64,000 nt of DNA, taken from SELP01 sp035969385 (GTDB lineage Bacteria; Pseudomonadota; Alphaproteobacteria; Rhodobacterales; Rhodobacteraceae). Shown one piece after another: positions 37,565 to 45,975 of the stretch; positions within the stretch are counted from its first letter, which is position 1, and each line of letters starts with the position of its first letter. Made by a program: the position numbers and the translations under genes. The notes beneath the pieces were generated by a model. The model ran no database searches and had not been told where the DNA came from. It was given only the letters and a program-made list of their open reading frames with translations. The stretch lies in NCBI RefSeq assembly GCF_035969385.1, contig NZ_JAYKKJ010000009.1:1-64000 (forward strand). The letters are read 5' to 3'.

Positions 37565-38629
37565 ATGACAACACTCAAAGATCTCAGCCGCCATCTGGGC
37601 CTGTCCATCACACAGGTCAGCCGTGCGCTTAATGATCATGGCGACGTCAGCGAAAAGACCAAGCTGCGTGTCCGGGATGCTGCCAAGTCTTTGAATTACG
37701 AAGCAAATGTATTGGCAAAGCGGCTTGTGACCGGGCGCTCCGGGATCGTGGGGCTTGTCTATCCGGTGATGCCGGACCCGTCCGATTCATGGTATTTCAT
37801 GAAGTTCGTGGCCGGGTTGTCGAAGGAATTTACCCGCCTCGGGCGCCAGTTCATGCTGCATATGGCGGATGACCACCACAACCATCTGGATGTCTACGAC
37901 AAGCTTGTGCGCAGCAGGTCTTTGGACGGGTTCATCATCATGACGCCCCAGGTGGCTGACGAGCGGGTCAATTTTCTGCGGTCGCGTAACGTGCCCTTCG
38001 TCCTGCATGGACAGACGATGGACGAACCCGACTACCCGTTCTTTGATATCGACAATATGGCGGTCGGATACGAACTGACATCCTATCTGGCCGAACAGGG
38101 TCATCGCGAAATTGCGATCATCAACGGGGCGCCGGGGGCGTCTTTTGTCGAACGCCGCTTCGTGGGATACCGGCAGGCCCTGCGCGACCACGGGTTGCCG
38201 CACCGGCCCGAATTCGAAGCGGCCGGTACAATGACTGCCGATCTGGGACTGTTGGAAACGGTGCGGCTGTTTCAGTCAGATGGGCCAAAGCCGACGGGTC
38301 TAATTGCCAGTAACCTGCGGATTGCAAAGGGAATTATTTCCGCCGTTCAAGCAATGGGTCTGCGGGTTCCCGAAGACGTTGCGATCGTCGCCCACGACGA
38401 CAAGTTGCCCGATGTCAGCGCGGACGGGCTGGGCGTTCCTATGACCACAACCGAGGCGCCACTGGGGGATAGTTGGGAACCGCTGGCGCGTTTCCTGAAC
38501 GCGACCCTTGACGGTGCCCCGTTGAGTGAGGTGCAGCAGATCGGTCCGCACAAGCTGATCGAACGGGGGGCGGGTGCTGGGTTCCGGGGGGCTGCAACCC
38601 CCGAGACCCGCCGCGCCAAGCGGGCATAA
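37565..38629 (+). CDS. LacI-family sugar-responsive repressor
   Basis: Transcriptional repressor of the LacI/GalR family, 354 residues. The N-terminal helix-turn-helix LKDLSRHLGLSITQVSRAL and hinge helix (NYEANVLAKRL near 42-52) precede a periplasmic-binding-protein-like effector domain (FVAGLSKEFTRLGR; FVERRFVGYRQAL; TGLIASNLRIAKG). The DNA-contact residues ITQVSRAL fit recognition of an aaacgttt core, which occurs as operators before this gene and before the ABC operon. It probably releases DNA on binding an alpha-glucoside or related sugar. Confidence 0.88.
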   Translation: MTTLKDLSRHLGLSITQVSRALNDHGDVSEKTKLRVRDAAKSLNYEANVLAKRLVTGRSGIVGLVYPVMPDPSDSWYFMKFVAGLSKEFTRLGRQFMLHMADDHHNHLDVYDKLVRSRSLDGFIIMTPQVADERVNFLRSRNVPFVLHGQTMDEPDYPFFDIDNMAVGYELTSYLAEQGHREIAIINGAPGASFVERRFVGYRQALRDHGLPHRPEFEAAGTMTADLGLLETVRLFQSDGPKPTGLIASNLRIAKGIISAVQAMGLRVPEDVAIVAHDDKLPDVSADGLGVPMTTTEAPLGDSWEPLARFLNATLDGAPLSEVQQIGPHKLIERGAGAGFRGAATPETRRAKRA

Positions 38630-38659
38630 GCGACCTTGGCGCTTCTTGAAGGAATCATA

Positions 38660-38705
38660 TTGACGGATCGAGACTGTTGGCGCTAACGTTGCCGAAACGT
38701 TTCGG
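38660..38705 (+). promoter_or_regulatory. ABC-operon promoter with overlapping LacI operator
   Basis: TTGACG (38660) and a weak -10 taacgt (38684) are followed directly by CCGAAACGTTTCGG (38692-38705), a perfect 14-bp palindrome. The 18-mer gttgccgaaacgtttcgg (38688-38705) repeats the site before the regulator gene. Binding here would block RNA polymerase at the start site. Confidence 0.75.
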
Positions 38706-38713
38706 GAAATTCT

Positions 38714-38730
38714 CGAACCGTTTTGGTTCG
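38714..38730 (+). promoter_or_regulatory. Second inverted repeat next to the LacI operator
   Basis: Arms cgaacc / ggttcg around gtttt, 9 bp behind the main operator. It could be an auxiliary half-conserved operator or a leader hairpin. Confidence 0.4.
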
Positions 38731-38771
38731 GCTCCCGTCCAGGACCGGGCCTTTGCAACTGGGAGGACCTT

Positions 38772-40049
38772 ATGACGATCTCTTTGAAATCCGCTCTTCT
38801 GCGGACCTCTGCGGCCGTTTCCGCTGCCGCTTTTGCCGCGACCACCGTCGCCGCTGACGAAATCACCTATGTGTCCGGCGCCACCGGTGCCGCGATCGAA
38901 AACTTTGCCGCGCTTGTCGCCCCTTGGGAAGAAGCGACCGGCCACACCGTGACCATCGTCCCGATGCCGTCGTCCACCACCGACCAATTCGGTCAGTACC
39001 GCCTGTGGCTTGCCGCTGGCAACGGTGACATCGACATGTACCAGACCGACGTGATCTGGGCGCCGCAGCTGGCTGACCACTTCGTGGATATGTCGGACGT
39101 CGCTGGCGAACTGATGGAAACGCACTTCCCGTCGATCGTTGAATCGCAAACTGTGGACGGCCGTCTGGTCGCCCTGCCGATCTTCACCGACGCCCCGGCG
39201 CTCTACTACCGGACCGACCTTCTGGAAAAGCACGGCTATGACGCCCCGCCGTCGACCTGGGAAGAGCTGACCGAGATGGCTCAGGCCATTCAGGACGCCG
39301 AGCGTGCCGAAGGCAACAACGACCTTTGGGGTTTCGTCTGGCAGGGTAACGCCTACGAAGGCCTGACCTGTGACGCTCTGGAATGGGTCAAGTCCTCCGG
39401 CGGTGGCCAGATCATCGAACCCGATGGGACCATCTCCATCAACAACCCGAACGCCATTGCGGCGCTGGAACTGGCCGCGACCTGGCCGGGCACCATCTCT
39501 CCGGAAGGCGTTCTGGCCTATCAGGAAGAAGAAGCCCGTGGCGTCTGGCAGACCGGCAATGCCGTCTTCATGCGCAACTGGCCCTATGCCTACGGCCTCG
39601 GCAATGGCGATGACTCGGCTGTCAAAGGCCTGTTCGCCGTGACCACCCTGCCTACCGGTCAGGGCCACGACACTTCGGCCGCAACGCTGGGTGGCTGGAA
39701 CGTTGCCGTGTCCAAGTACTCGGACAGCCAGGAAGCCGCGATTTCGCTGGCCATGTACCTTGCTGGCCCCGAAGCTCAGAAGCAGCGCGCGATCAATGAA
39801 TCGAACCTGCCGACGATCATGTCGCTCTATGACGATGCCGACATCGCCGCCGCGCAGCCGATCATCCCGCAGTGGAAGGACGTCTTCCTGCAGGCCGTGC
39901 CGCGTCCGTCGGCTCCGACCCGTCAGGACTACAACGAAGTCTCGACCCTGTTCTTCACCGCTGTTCACTCCGTGATCTCGGGCGAAGAGTCGGCGGCCGA
40001 CGCGCTGGCCGATCTGGAAATCGACCTCGAAGACCTGCTGGACAAATAA
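38772..40049 (+). CDS. Sugar ABC transporter substrate-binding protein (trehalose/maltose type)
   Basis: Periplasmic binding protein of 425 residues that captures a sugar for the permease encoded downstream. The N-terminal 27 residues are a Sec signal (AAAFAATTVAA before DEITY). The mature part matches family 1 sugar-binding proteins resembling ThuE/AglE: DQFGQYRLWLAAGNGDIDMYQTDVIW near 75-100, FVWQGNAYEGLTCDALEW near 192 and a GGWNVAVSKYS near 307. The ribosome site GGGAGGACC is strong. First gene of a four-gene transporter operon under LacI control. Confidence 0.88.
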   Translation: MTISLKSALLRTSAAVSAAAFAATTVAADEITYVSGATGAAIENFAALVAPWEEATGHTVTIVPMPSSTTDQFGQYRLWLAAGNGDIDMYQTDVIWAPQLADHFVDMSDVAGELMETHFPSIVESQTVDGRLVALPIFTDAPALYYRTDLLEKHGYDAPPSTWEELTEMAQAIQDAERAEGNNDLWGFVWQGNAYEGLTCDALEWVKSSGGGQIIEPDGTISINNPNAIAALELAATWPGTISPEGVLAYQEEEARGVWQTGNAVFMRNWPYAYGLGNGDDSAVKGLFAVTTLPTGQGHDTSAATLGGWNVAVSKYSDSQEAAISLAMYLAGPEAQKQRAINESNLPTIMSLYDDADIAAAQPIIPQWKDVFLQAVPRPSAPTRQDYNEVSTLFFTAVHSVISGEESAADALADLEIDLEDLLDK

Positions 40050-40065
40050 TCCCGTCCAGCACTGG

Positions 40066-40088
40066 CACCGGGCGGGCAACGCCCGGTG
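40066..40088 (+). terminator. Hairpin between binding-protein and permease genes
   Basis: Arms caccgggcg / cgcccggtg (9 bp, 5-nt loop) without a T-run. Such hairpins behind binding-protein genes typically stabilise the upstream message and lower permease expression. Confidence 0.55.
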
Positions 40089-40134
40089 TCAACCTACCCA
40101 CCCCTAGGGGGAGGGCACTTTCCGGGAGGGGACA

Positions 40135-41115
40135 ATGTCGACATCAGATGTCAACACGGCACATCGTGGCCGTGGCCGGGAACTCAATCTGCAACAGCAA
40201 CGGGTCCGCGCGGCCTATACGTTCCTGGTTCCAATGCTGATCATGCTTGCGCTTGTGGCCGCCTGGCCGCTGTTCCGCTCGATCAGCTTCTCATTCACAG
40301 ATGCATCCGCGAACACGATTTTCAACGGCCAGTCCGAATGGATCGGGTTCGAGAACTACATCGAACGGCGGGTCCGGTCGAACGGCGAGGTCCGCTGGCG
40401 CGGCGTGCTGGTCGATGGCGATTGGTGGAACGCGGTCTGGAACACTGTCCGCTTCTCGATCGTTTCTGTGGCGCTTGAAACCTTCTTCGGCCTGCTGGTC
40501 GCGCTGGTTCTCAATATGGAATTCAAAGGGCGCGGTCTTGTGCGCGCCGCCATCCTGATCCCCTGGGCAATCCCGACCGTTGTTTCGGCGCGGATGTGGG
40601 GGTGGATGCTTAACGACCAGTTCGGGATCATCAACCATATGATGCTCAGCGTCGGGTTGATCAGTGAACCTATCGCATGGACCGCCTCTGCCGATACGGC
40701 GATGATCGCGGTGCTGATCGTGGACGTGTGGAAGACAACCCCCTTCATGGCGCTTCTCATCCTTGCCGGGCTTCAGATGATCCCGCGCGACATGTACGAA
40801 GCGGCGCGGCTGGACGGGATCAACCCCTTCAAGGTCTTCTTCAAGGTAACGCTGCCGCTCCTACGGCCCGCGATCATGGTCGCGGTCATCTTCCGGGCGC
40901 TCGACGCTCTGCGCATCTTCGACCTGATCTACCTGCTGACGCCGCAGTCCGACGCGACCGTGACCATGTCGGTTCTCAGCTACCGCGAGATCCAGCAGTT
41001 CGGCGATTACGGTGAAGGCTCTGCCATGTCGACGCTCCTGTTCGTCATCATCACGGTCTTCGTCCTCTTGTACATCAAGCTGGGCAAGGTTGACCTCGCC
41101 GGGGAGAAAAGCTGA
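40135..41115 (+). CDS. Sugar ABC transporter permease (MalF-like)
   Basis: Inner-membrane permease of the MalF/ThuF type, 326 residues with six or more transmembrane segments (first near 34-53). The binding-protein-dependent transport signature EAARLDGINPFKVFFKVTLPLL lies near 224-245 (EAA...G core) and contacts the ATPase. The ribosome site GGGAGGGG is 5 nt upstream. The last codon overlaps the next gene's start, so the two permeases are made in equal amounts. Confidence 0.9.
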   Translation: MSTSDVNTAHRGRGRELNLQQQRVRAAYTFLVPMLIMLALVAAWPLFRSISFSFTDASANTIFNGQSEWIGFENYIERRVRSNGEVRWRGVLVDGDWWNAVWNTVRFSIVSVALETFFGLLVALVLNMEFKGRGLVRAAILIPWAIPTVVSARMWGWMLNDQFGIINHMMLSVGLISEPIAWTASADTAMIAVLIVDVWKTTPFMALLILAGLQMIPRDMYEAARLDGINPFKVFFKVTLPLLRPAIMVAVIFRALDALRIFDLIYLLTPQSDATVTMSVLSYREIQQFGDYGEGSAMSTLLFVIITVFVLLYIKLGKVDLAGEKS

Positions 41116-41945
41116 TGGAACGTAGCCTTCTGCAAAACGTCCTGTTCTATTTTGGCGTTGTCGTCATCGTCGTGATCGCGGTCTTCCCGTTCTACTACGC
41201 GGTGATGACCAGCTTCGAGACAGGCACGGCGATCTTCAAGCCGAACTTCCTGCCCGAAGCCTTCGACCTTGGGAACTATGAATCCGTCCTGAATCAGCGC
41301 AGCTTCGTTCGGTCCGTGTTCAACTCGGTCCTGATCGCTTCGACCACGGTGTTCTTCGCGCTACTGCTGGCGGTGACCGCATCTTATGCCTTGGCGCGGG
41401 TGCGGTTCCGGGGGCGGGGCCTGTTGCTCATGACGATCCTTGGGGTGTCGATGTTCCCGCAAATCGCGGTGCTATCGGGGCTCTACGAGCTGATCAACCT
41501 GCTGGGCCTCTATAACAAGCCCTACGCGCTGGTCCTGTCCTACACGATCTTCACCTTGCCGTTCACCGTCTGGGTTCTGACAACCTTCATGCGGGAACTG
41601 CCGGTCGAGATCGAAGAGGCGGCCATCGTCGACGGGGCAACCCCGTGGATCATCATCACCAAGGTGTTCCTGCCGCTCCTGTGGCCGGCCCTTGTCACCA
41701 CCGGGCTTCTGGCTTTCATCGGGGCGTGGAACGAATTCCTTTTCGCGCTCACCTTCACCATCTCGGAAACCCAGCGCACCGTGCCCGTGGCCATCGCGCT
41801 TCTGTCCGGGGCATCGGTGCAGGAAATTCCGTGGGGCCCGATCATGGCAGCCAGCGTCATCGTGACCGTGCCGTTGATCGTTCTGGTGCTCATCTTCCAA
41901 CGCAAGATCGTCGCGGGCCTGACCGCAGGCGGCGTCAAAGGCTGA
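41115..41945 (+). CDS. Sugar ABC transporter permease (MalG-like)
   Basis: Second permease subunit, 276 residues, MalG/ThuG type. Six membrane segments are visible, and the EAA loop (EEAAIVDGATPWIIITKVFLPLLWP, core EEAAIVDGATP near 172) fits the ATPase dock. Its ATG begins on the last base of the upstream permease stop codon. The ATPase gene follows after 13 nt. Confidence 0.9.
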   Translation: MERSLLQNVLFYFGVVVIVVIAVFPFYYAVMTSFETGTAIFKPNFLPEAFDLGNYESVLNQRSFVRSVFNSVLIASTTVFFALLLAVTASYALARVRFRGRGLLLMTILGVSMFPQIAVLSGLYELINLLGLYNKPYALVLSYTIFTLPFTVWVLTTFMRELPVEIEEAAIVDGATPWIIITKVFLPLLWPALVTTGLLAFIGAWNEFLFALTFTISETQRTVPVAIALLSGASVQEIPWGPIMAASVIVTVPLIVLVLIFQRKIVAGLTAGGVKG

Positions 41946-41958
41946 TCGGAGAGAAATC

Positions 41959-42966
41959 ATGGCAAACATCCAACTCAAGAACGTCCGAAAGTCCTATGGC
42001 GCGGTCGAAGTCATCAAGGGGATCGACCTTGATATCCGCAAGGGCGAATTCATGGTCTTCGTCGGCCCGTCGGGCTGCGGCAAGTCCACGCTGCTGCGGC
42101 TGATTTCCGGTCTGGAGCAGATTACCAGCGGCGACCTGCTGTTCGACGACGAAGTGGTCAACAACGTGATCCCGTCCAAGCGTGGTATCGCGATGGTGTT
42201 CCAAAGCTACGCGCTCTATCCGCATATGACAGTCTACGACAACATGGCCTTCGGGATGCAATTGGCCAAGGCGTCGAAGGCGGAACAGGACGAACGCGTG
42301 CGCAAGGCGGCCGAGCTTCTCCAGATCGACCACCTGCTGGATCGCCTGCCCAAGCAGCTGTCCGGTGGCCAGCGTCAGCGTGTCGCCATTGGCCGGGCCA
42401 TTGTTCGCGATCCGCGCGTGTTCCTGTTCGACGAACCGCTGTCGAACCTTGATGCGGCGCTGCGCGTCCAGACCCGTCTGGAAATCGCCAAGCTGCACCA
42501 CGACATGCAAGACGTGACCATGATCTACGTCACCCACGACCAGGTCGAGGCGATGACCCTTGCCGACCGTATCTGCGTGCTGCGGGATGGTCTGGTCGAA
42601 CAGGTCGGCACCCCGGCAGAGCTGTATGACAGCCCGAACTCCACCTTCGTGGCGGGCTTCATCGGGTCGCCGAAGATGAACTTCCTGACCGGCGATTTCG
42701 CGAAGGCTTTCGACTGCACGACCCTCGGTATCCGGTCCGAGCATCTGGAGCTCGCCGAAGACGGGCAGGGGACCTGGACCGGGAAAGTCGTTCACACCGA
42801 AGACCTTGGGTCCGATCACTTCCTGTTTGTCGAGATTGGGGCGGAAGAACCGGTGATCGTGCGGCAGGCGGGCAAGAACACCGGTGTTCTGGGTCGCGAA
42901 GTGTCGTTGCGTCCGAAGGATGGCCACGTCCACCGCTTTGGCGAGGACGGGCGTCCGATCAAGTAA
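41959..42966 (+). CDS. Sugar ABC transporter ATPase (MalK/UgpC-like)
   Basis: Cytoplasmic ATPase that powers the sugar uptake system, 335 residues. Walker A GPSGCGKST at about 37-45, the signature LSGGQRQRVAIG near 133, Walker B VFLFDEPLSNLD near 153 and the switch His in THDQ near 189 are intact. The C-terminal 100 residues form the MalK-type regulatory OB fold (LGIRSEHLEL; VSLRPKDGHVHRFG). It closes the operon just before a strong terminator. Confidence 0.92.
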   Translation: MANIQLKNVRKSYGAVEVIKGIDLDIRKGEFMVFVGPSGCGKSTLLRLISGLEQITSGDLLFDDEVVNNVIPSKRGIAMVFQSYALYPHMTVYDNMAFGMQLAKASKAEQDERVRKAAELLQIDHLLDRLPKQLSGGQRQRVAIGRAIVRDPRVFLFDEPLSNLDAALRVQTRLEIAKLHHDMQDVTMIYVTHDQVEAMTLADRICVLRDGLVEQVGTPAELYDSPNSTFVAGFIGSPKMNFLTGDFAKAFDCTTLGIRSEHLELAEDGQGTWTGKVVHTEDLGSDHFLFVEIGAEEPVIVRQAGKNTGVLGREVSLRPKDGHVHRFGEDGRPIK

Positions 42967-42985
42967 CGGGACGACAGAGCAAAAG

Positions 42986-43018
42986 AAAAGGGGCGCGGAC
43001 CGGTTCCGCGCCCCTTTT
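42986..43018. terminator. Strong bidirectional terminator
   Basis: A perfect 14-bp stem (42986-42999 with 43005-43018) and a 5-nt loop, with AAAA on one end and TTTT on the other. It ends the ABC operon and the convergent gcrA transcript. Confidence 0.92.
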
Positions 43019-43037
43019 CAATTCAGGCTGCAGTGTC

Positions 43038-43634
43038 CTAGCGGCGGCGATCCCGGCGCGACGACATCGGCTGGAACGCCACGCCCACATGCGCCTCGCA
43101 ATAGGGTTTGCCCTGTTGCGCGGGCAGGCCACAGAACCAGAATTCTTCCGTCGCGGGGTCGCCGATGGGCCATTTGCAGGTCCGTTCGGTCAGTTCCATC
43201 AACGACAGCTTCTTGGCGGTCTTTTCGACCTCGTTCACCTTGGCCAGCGCCTCGGGGTCGATTTCATTGGTCGACGGCTGGGGCGGCAGGGGTTGGCCTG
43301 CGGGAATGATGGCGCGGCGGGCGGCGCTCATCGGGATCGGCGCGGGGTCGGCCTCTTCCTTCTCGGCGGCGGGCTTCGGGTCGGCCTTGGGCTTGGAGGG
43401 GGCCTTGGGCTCGGCCTTCGCCTTGGGCGCGGGCTTTTCCTTGGCAGCGGGCTTTGCCGCTGCCGCGCCGCCGGTGCCACCACCGCCGGACCGGTTCGAC
43501 AGGCCCAGCCGGTGCACCTTGCCGATCACGGCGTTGCGGGTCACGCCGCCCAGTTCCTTTGCGATCTGGCTTGCGGACTGGCCTTCGCCCCACATCTTTT
43601 TCAACAGCTCGACGCGTTCGTCGGTCCAGGACAT
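43038..43634 (-). CDS. gcrA: Cell-cycle regulator GcrA
   Basis: Alphaproteobacterial transcription factor that works with sigma-70 at GANTC promoters methylated by CcrM. The N-terminal DNA-binding domain (MSWTDERVELLKKMW, then SASQIAKELGGVTRNAVIGKVHRLGLS) is unmistakable. A long Ala/Pro/Lys linker (70-115) follows, then the C-terminal sigma-70 region-2 binding part with CKWPIGDP...FCG...PYCEAH. The start at 43634 is preferred over a longer frame because of AAAGGA and the universal MSWT beginning. 198 residues. Confidence 0.95.
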   Translation of the reverse strand: MSWTDERVELLKKMWGEGQSASQIAKELGGVTRNAVIGKVHRLGLSNRSGGGGTGGAAAAKPAAKEKPAPKAKAEPKAPSKPKADPKPAAEKEEADPAPIPMSAARRAIIPAGQPLPPQPSTNEIDPEALAKVNEVEKTAKKLSLMELTERTCKWPIGDPATEEFWFCGLPAQQGKPYCEAHVGVAFQPMSSRRDRRR

Positions 43635-43766
43635 GTCGGTTCCTTTGGCTATCTGGGGCGGGGGGCAGTCTGGGCCGGCCCGGCCTTGCATCTTGGGTCA
43701 GCCCCCTATTCTAAGCACAGTGGCGCGGGATACAAGCGGTCGAATCGATCTGGGGAAAGGTGTGGC

Positions 43767-44570
43767 ATGGAAAGCAGGGCGGAAATGGGGGTGCGCCGGT
43801 TCGGCGCGGTCAACTGGCTGGGGCTTTATACCCTTGCCCGGCGCGAGGTGCTGCGGTTCATGAACGTCTGGTCCCAGACCATCATGGCGCCCCTGATTAC
43901 CGCCGGTCTGTTCCTGATGATCTTTACCATCGCCATCGGCCCGTCGCGCGGCGACGTGATGGGGGTGCCCTTCATGCAGTTCCTTGCCCCTGGCATCCTG
44001 ACCATGACGGTGATCCAGAACGCATTCGCCAATTCCGCCTCGTCCCTGACCTCTGCCAAAGTGCAGGGCAATATCGTTGACACGCTGATGCCGCCCCTGT
44101 CGCCCGCCGAACTGGTCGCGGGCTATATCGCCGGGGCGGTCGCGCGCGGGCTGATCGTGGCCGTGGTCATCGCGGCCGGGTCGGCGCTGTTTCTTGGGGT
44201 CGGGCTGGCACATCCGCTCTGGGCGTTGACCTTTGTCATGCTCGGGTCCGTCTTCATGGGCGGGCTGGGGCTGATCGCGGCGATCTTTGCCAACAAGTAT
44301 GACCAACTGGCGGCGATCACCAATTTTGTGGTCACGCCGCTCTCGTTCCTCTCGGGCACGTTCTATTCGATCGACGCGCTGCCGCCGGTGCTGCAGACGC
44401 TCAGCCATGTGAACCCGTTCTTCTACATCATCGACGGGGTGCGGTTCGGGATGATCGGCGTGTCCGACAGCCCGCCGGAACGGGGGCTGTGGATCGCCGC
44501 GCTGGCCTGCGGCGTGGTGCTGACCATCTGCTGGCGCTGGTTCCGAAGTGGATACCGGCTCAAGCCATAA
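43767..44570 (+). CDS. ABC-2 type transporter permease
   Basis: A six-span permease of the ABC-2 family (267 residues), as in drug or polysaccharide exporters. Visible are the helix pair around FLAPGILTMTVIQNAFANS, the VQGNIVDTLMPPLSPAELVAGY coupling region near 96-117, and PLSFLSGTFYSID near 190. No ABC ATPase gene lies next to it, so the partner must be encoded elsewhere. I chose the ATG at 43767 with GGGGAAAGG upstream; longer frames run antisense through gcrA. Confidence 0.85.
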   Translation: MESRAEMGVRRFGAVNWLGLYTLARREVLRFMNVWSQTIMAPLITAGLFLMIFTIAIGPSRGDVMGVPFMQFLAPGILTMTVIQNAFANSASSLTSAKVQGNIVDTLMPPLSPAELVAGYIAGAVARGLIVAVVIAAGSALFLGVGLAHPLWALTFVMLGSVFMGGLGLIAAIFANKYDQLAAITNFVVTPLSFLSGTFYSIDALPPVLQTLSHVNPFFYIIDGVRFGMIGVSDSPPERGLWIAALACGVVLTICWRWFRSGYRLKP

Positions 44571-44571
44571 C

Positions 44572-44585
44572 GGGCAATATTGCCC
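44572..44585 (+). terminator. Possible terminator after the ABC-2 permease
   Basis: GGGCAATATTGCCC is a perfect palindrome right after the stop codon, followed by caatttt and later ctttt. Stem short, T-run interrupted. Confidence 0.4.
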
Positions 44586-44632
44586 CAATTTTGCGCTTTT
44601 CAATCAGTGCGGGATGCCCTAAGGGTCGTCGC

Positions 44633-44677
44633 ATGACGATGCACGCGACCATTTCCACGACCCGACGCCGACGCTGA
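44633..44677 (+). CDS. Putative arginine leader peptide (MTMHATISTTRRRR)
   Basis: A 14-codon frame with an AAGGG ribosome site 7 nt upstream, ending in four consecutive arginine codons (CGA CGC CGA CGC) just before TGA. It ends 102 nt before argD, a gene of arginine synthesis. Runs of codons for the pathway product at the end of a short leader frame are the mark of transcription attenuation. No database family is claimed. Confidence 0.55.
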   Translation: MTMHATISTTRRRR

Positions 44678-44748
44678 CACGCGCCGGGCGTCTTCTTGCG
44701 TCCTCATGCCTTCCAAACGCGTTGACTTGCCCCGGTGCCTGCGGCACC
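44664..44748 (+). promoter_or_regulatory. Putative argD attenuator (three alternative stems)
   Basis: Stem 1 pairs gacgcc in the Arg codons (44664-44669) with ggcgtc (44687-44692). Stem 2 pairs gcgccggg (44681-44688) with cccggtgc (44731-44738), 8 bp with one G-U. Stem 3 pairs ggtgcc (44734-44739) with ggcacc (44743-44748). Stem 2 excludes both others, the layout expected if a ribosome stalled at Arg codons favours read-through. The weak point is that the T-rich run (catctttt) starts some 12 nt behind stem 3. Confidence 0.45.
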
Positions 44749-44779
44749 ACTCTGGCTTCATCTTTTCAGGGCTATTCCC

Positions 44780-45955
44780 ATGATCACATCCGTCCTACCG
44801 ACCTACAATCGCGCACCCCTCACCTTTGTGAAGGGGGCAGGCTCCTGGCTGGAGGAGGCGGACGGCCGACGTTTTCTGGACCTCGGCGCGGGGATCGCGG
44901 TGAATTCGCTGGGCCATGCCCACCCCGCGCTGGTGGAAAACCTGACCCAGCAGGCGCAAAACCTGTGGCACGTGTCGAACCTTTATCAGATCCCGGCGCA
45001 GCAGGCGCTGGCCGATGCGCTGGTCGACAAGACCTTTGCCGATACGGTGTTCTTCACCAACTCGGGCACCGAGGCCTGTGAACTTGCGGTCAAGATGGCA
45101 CGCAAGCATTTCTACGACGCTGGTCAGCCCGAGCGGGTCAAGATCATTACCTTCGAAGGGTCGTTCCACGGCCGGTCCGCCGCGGGGATCGCTGCCGCCG
45201 GGTCGGAAAAGATGACCAAGGGGTTTGGTCCGCTTCTGCCCGGCTTTGTCCACCTGAAATGGGGGGATCACGATGCCTTGCGTGCGGCGGCGGCGGAATC
45301 CGATGTCGCCGGTATCCTTGTCGAACCGGTGCAGGGCGAAGGGGGCATTCGCCCGCTGCCCGACGCCTGCCTGAAGGGGCTGCGCGATCTGTGCGACGAA
45401 CACGGCATTCTGATGATGTTGGACGAGGTGCAATGCGGCGTCGGCCGGACCGGCAAGCTGTTTGCCCATGAATGGGCCGGGGTCAGCCCCGACATCATGA
45501 TGGTGGCCAAGGGGATCGGTGGCGGTTTCCCGCTGGGCGCCGTGCTGGCCACCGAAGCGGCCGCCAACGGGATGACGGCGGGCACCCACGGGTCCACCTA
45601 TGGCGGCAACCCGCTGGCCTGCGCGGTGGGCAATGCGGTGATGGGGATTGTCGCCGAGGACAGTTTCCTCGCCGATGTGAACCGAAAGGCGGGCCTGTTC
45701 CGGCAAAAGCTGGAAGGGTTGGTCGCTGCGCACCCCGAGGTGTTCGAAGAGGTGCGGGGAACCGGCCTCATGCTCGGGCTGAAATGCAAGGCGGTGAACG
45801 CCGATGTGGTCAAGGCAGGCTATGACGCCGAAGTGCTGACCGTGCCCGCCGCCGACAACGTGATCCGCATATTGCCGGCGCTGACCATCACCGAAGACGA
45901 GATTTCCGAGGCCGTGGCCCGGTTGGACAAGGCCGCAAGCGCCCTTGGGGCCTGA
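44780..45955 (+). CDS. argD: Acetylornithine aminotransferase ArgD
   Basis: Class III PLP aminotransferase that converts N-acetylglutamate semialdehyde to N-acetylornithine in arginine synthesis (possibly also acting in lysine synthesis). The PLP features are there: NSGTEACE near 91-98 (phosphate contact), LDEVQCGVGRTG near 212-223 and the Schiff-base lysine in VAKGIGGGFPLG near 239-250. 391 residues. The ATG at 44780 (AGGG at -10) fits the family start ITSVLPTYNRAPL. argF follows 20 nt later. Confidence 0.93.
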   Translation: MITSVLPTYNRAPLTFVKGAGSWLEEADGRRFLDLGAGIAVNSLGHAHPALVENLTQQAQNLWHVSNLYQIPAQQALADALVDKTFADTVFFTNSGTEACELAVKMARKHFYDAGQPERVKIITFEGSFHGRSAAGIAAAGSEKMTKGFGPLLPGFVHLKWGDHDALRAAAAESDVAGILVEPVQGEGGIRPLPDACLKGLRDLCDEHGILMMLDEVQCGVGRTGKLFAHEWAGVSPDIMMVAKGIGGGFPLGAVLATEAAANGMTAGTHGSTYGGNPLACAVGNAVMGIVAEDSFLADVNRKAGLFRQKLEGLVAAHPEVFEEVRGTGLMLGLKCKAVNADVVKAGYDAEVLTVPAADNVIRILPALTITEDEISEAVARLDKAASALGA

Positions 45956-45975
45956 GTGGCAGAAAGAGACGACAG

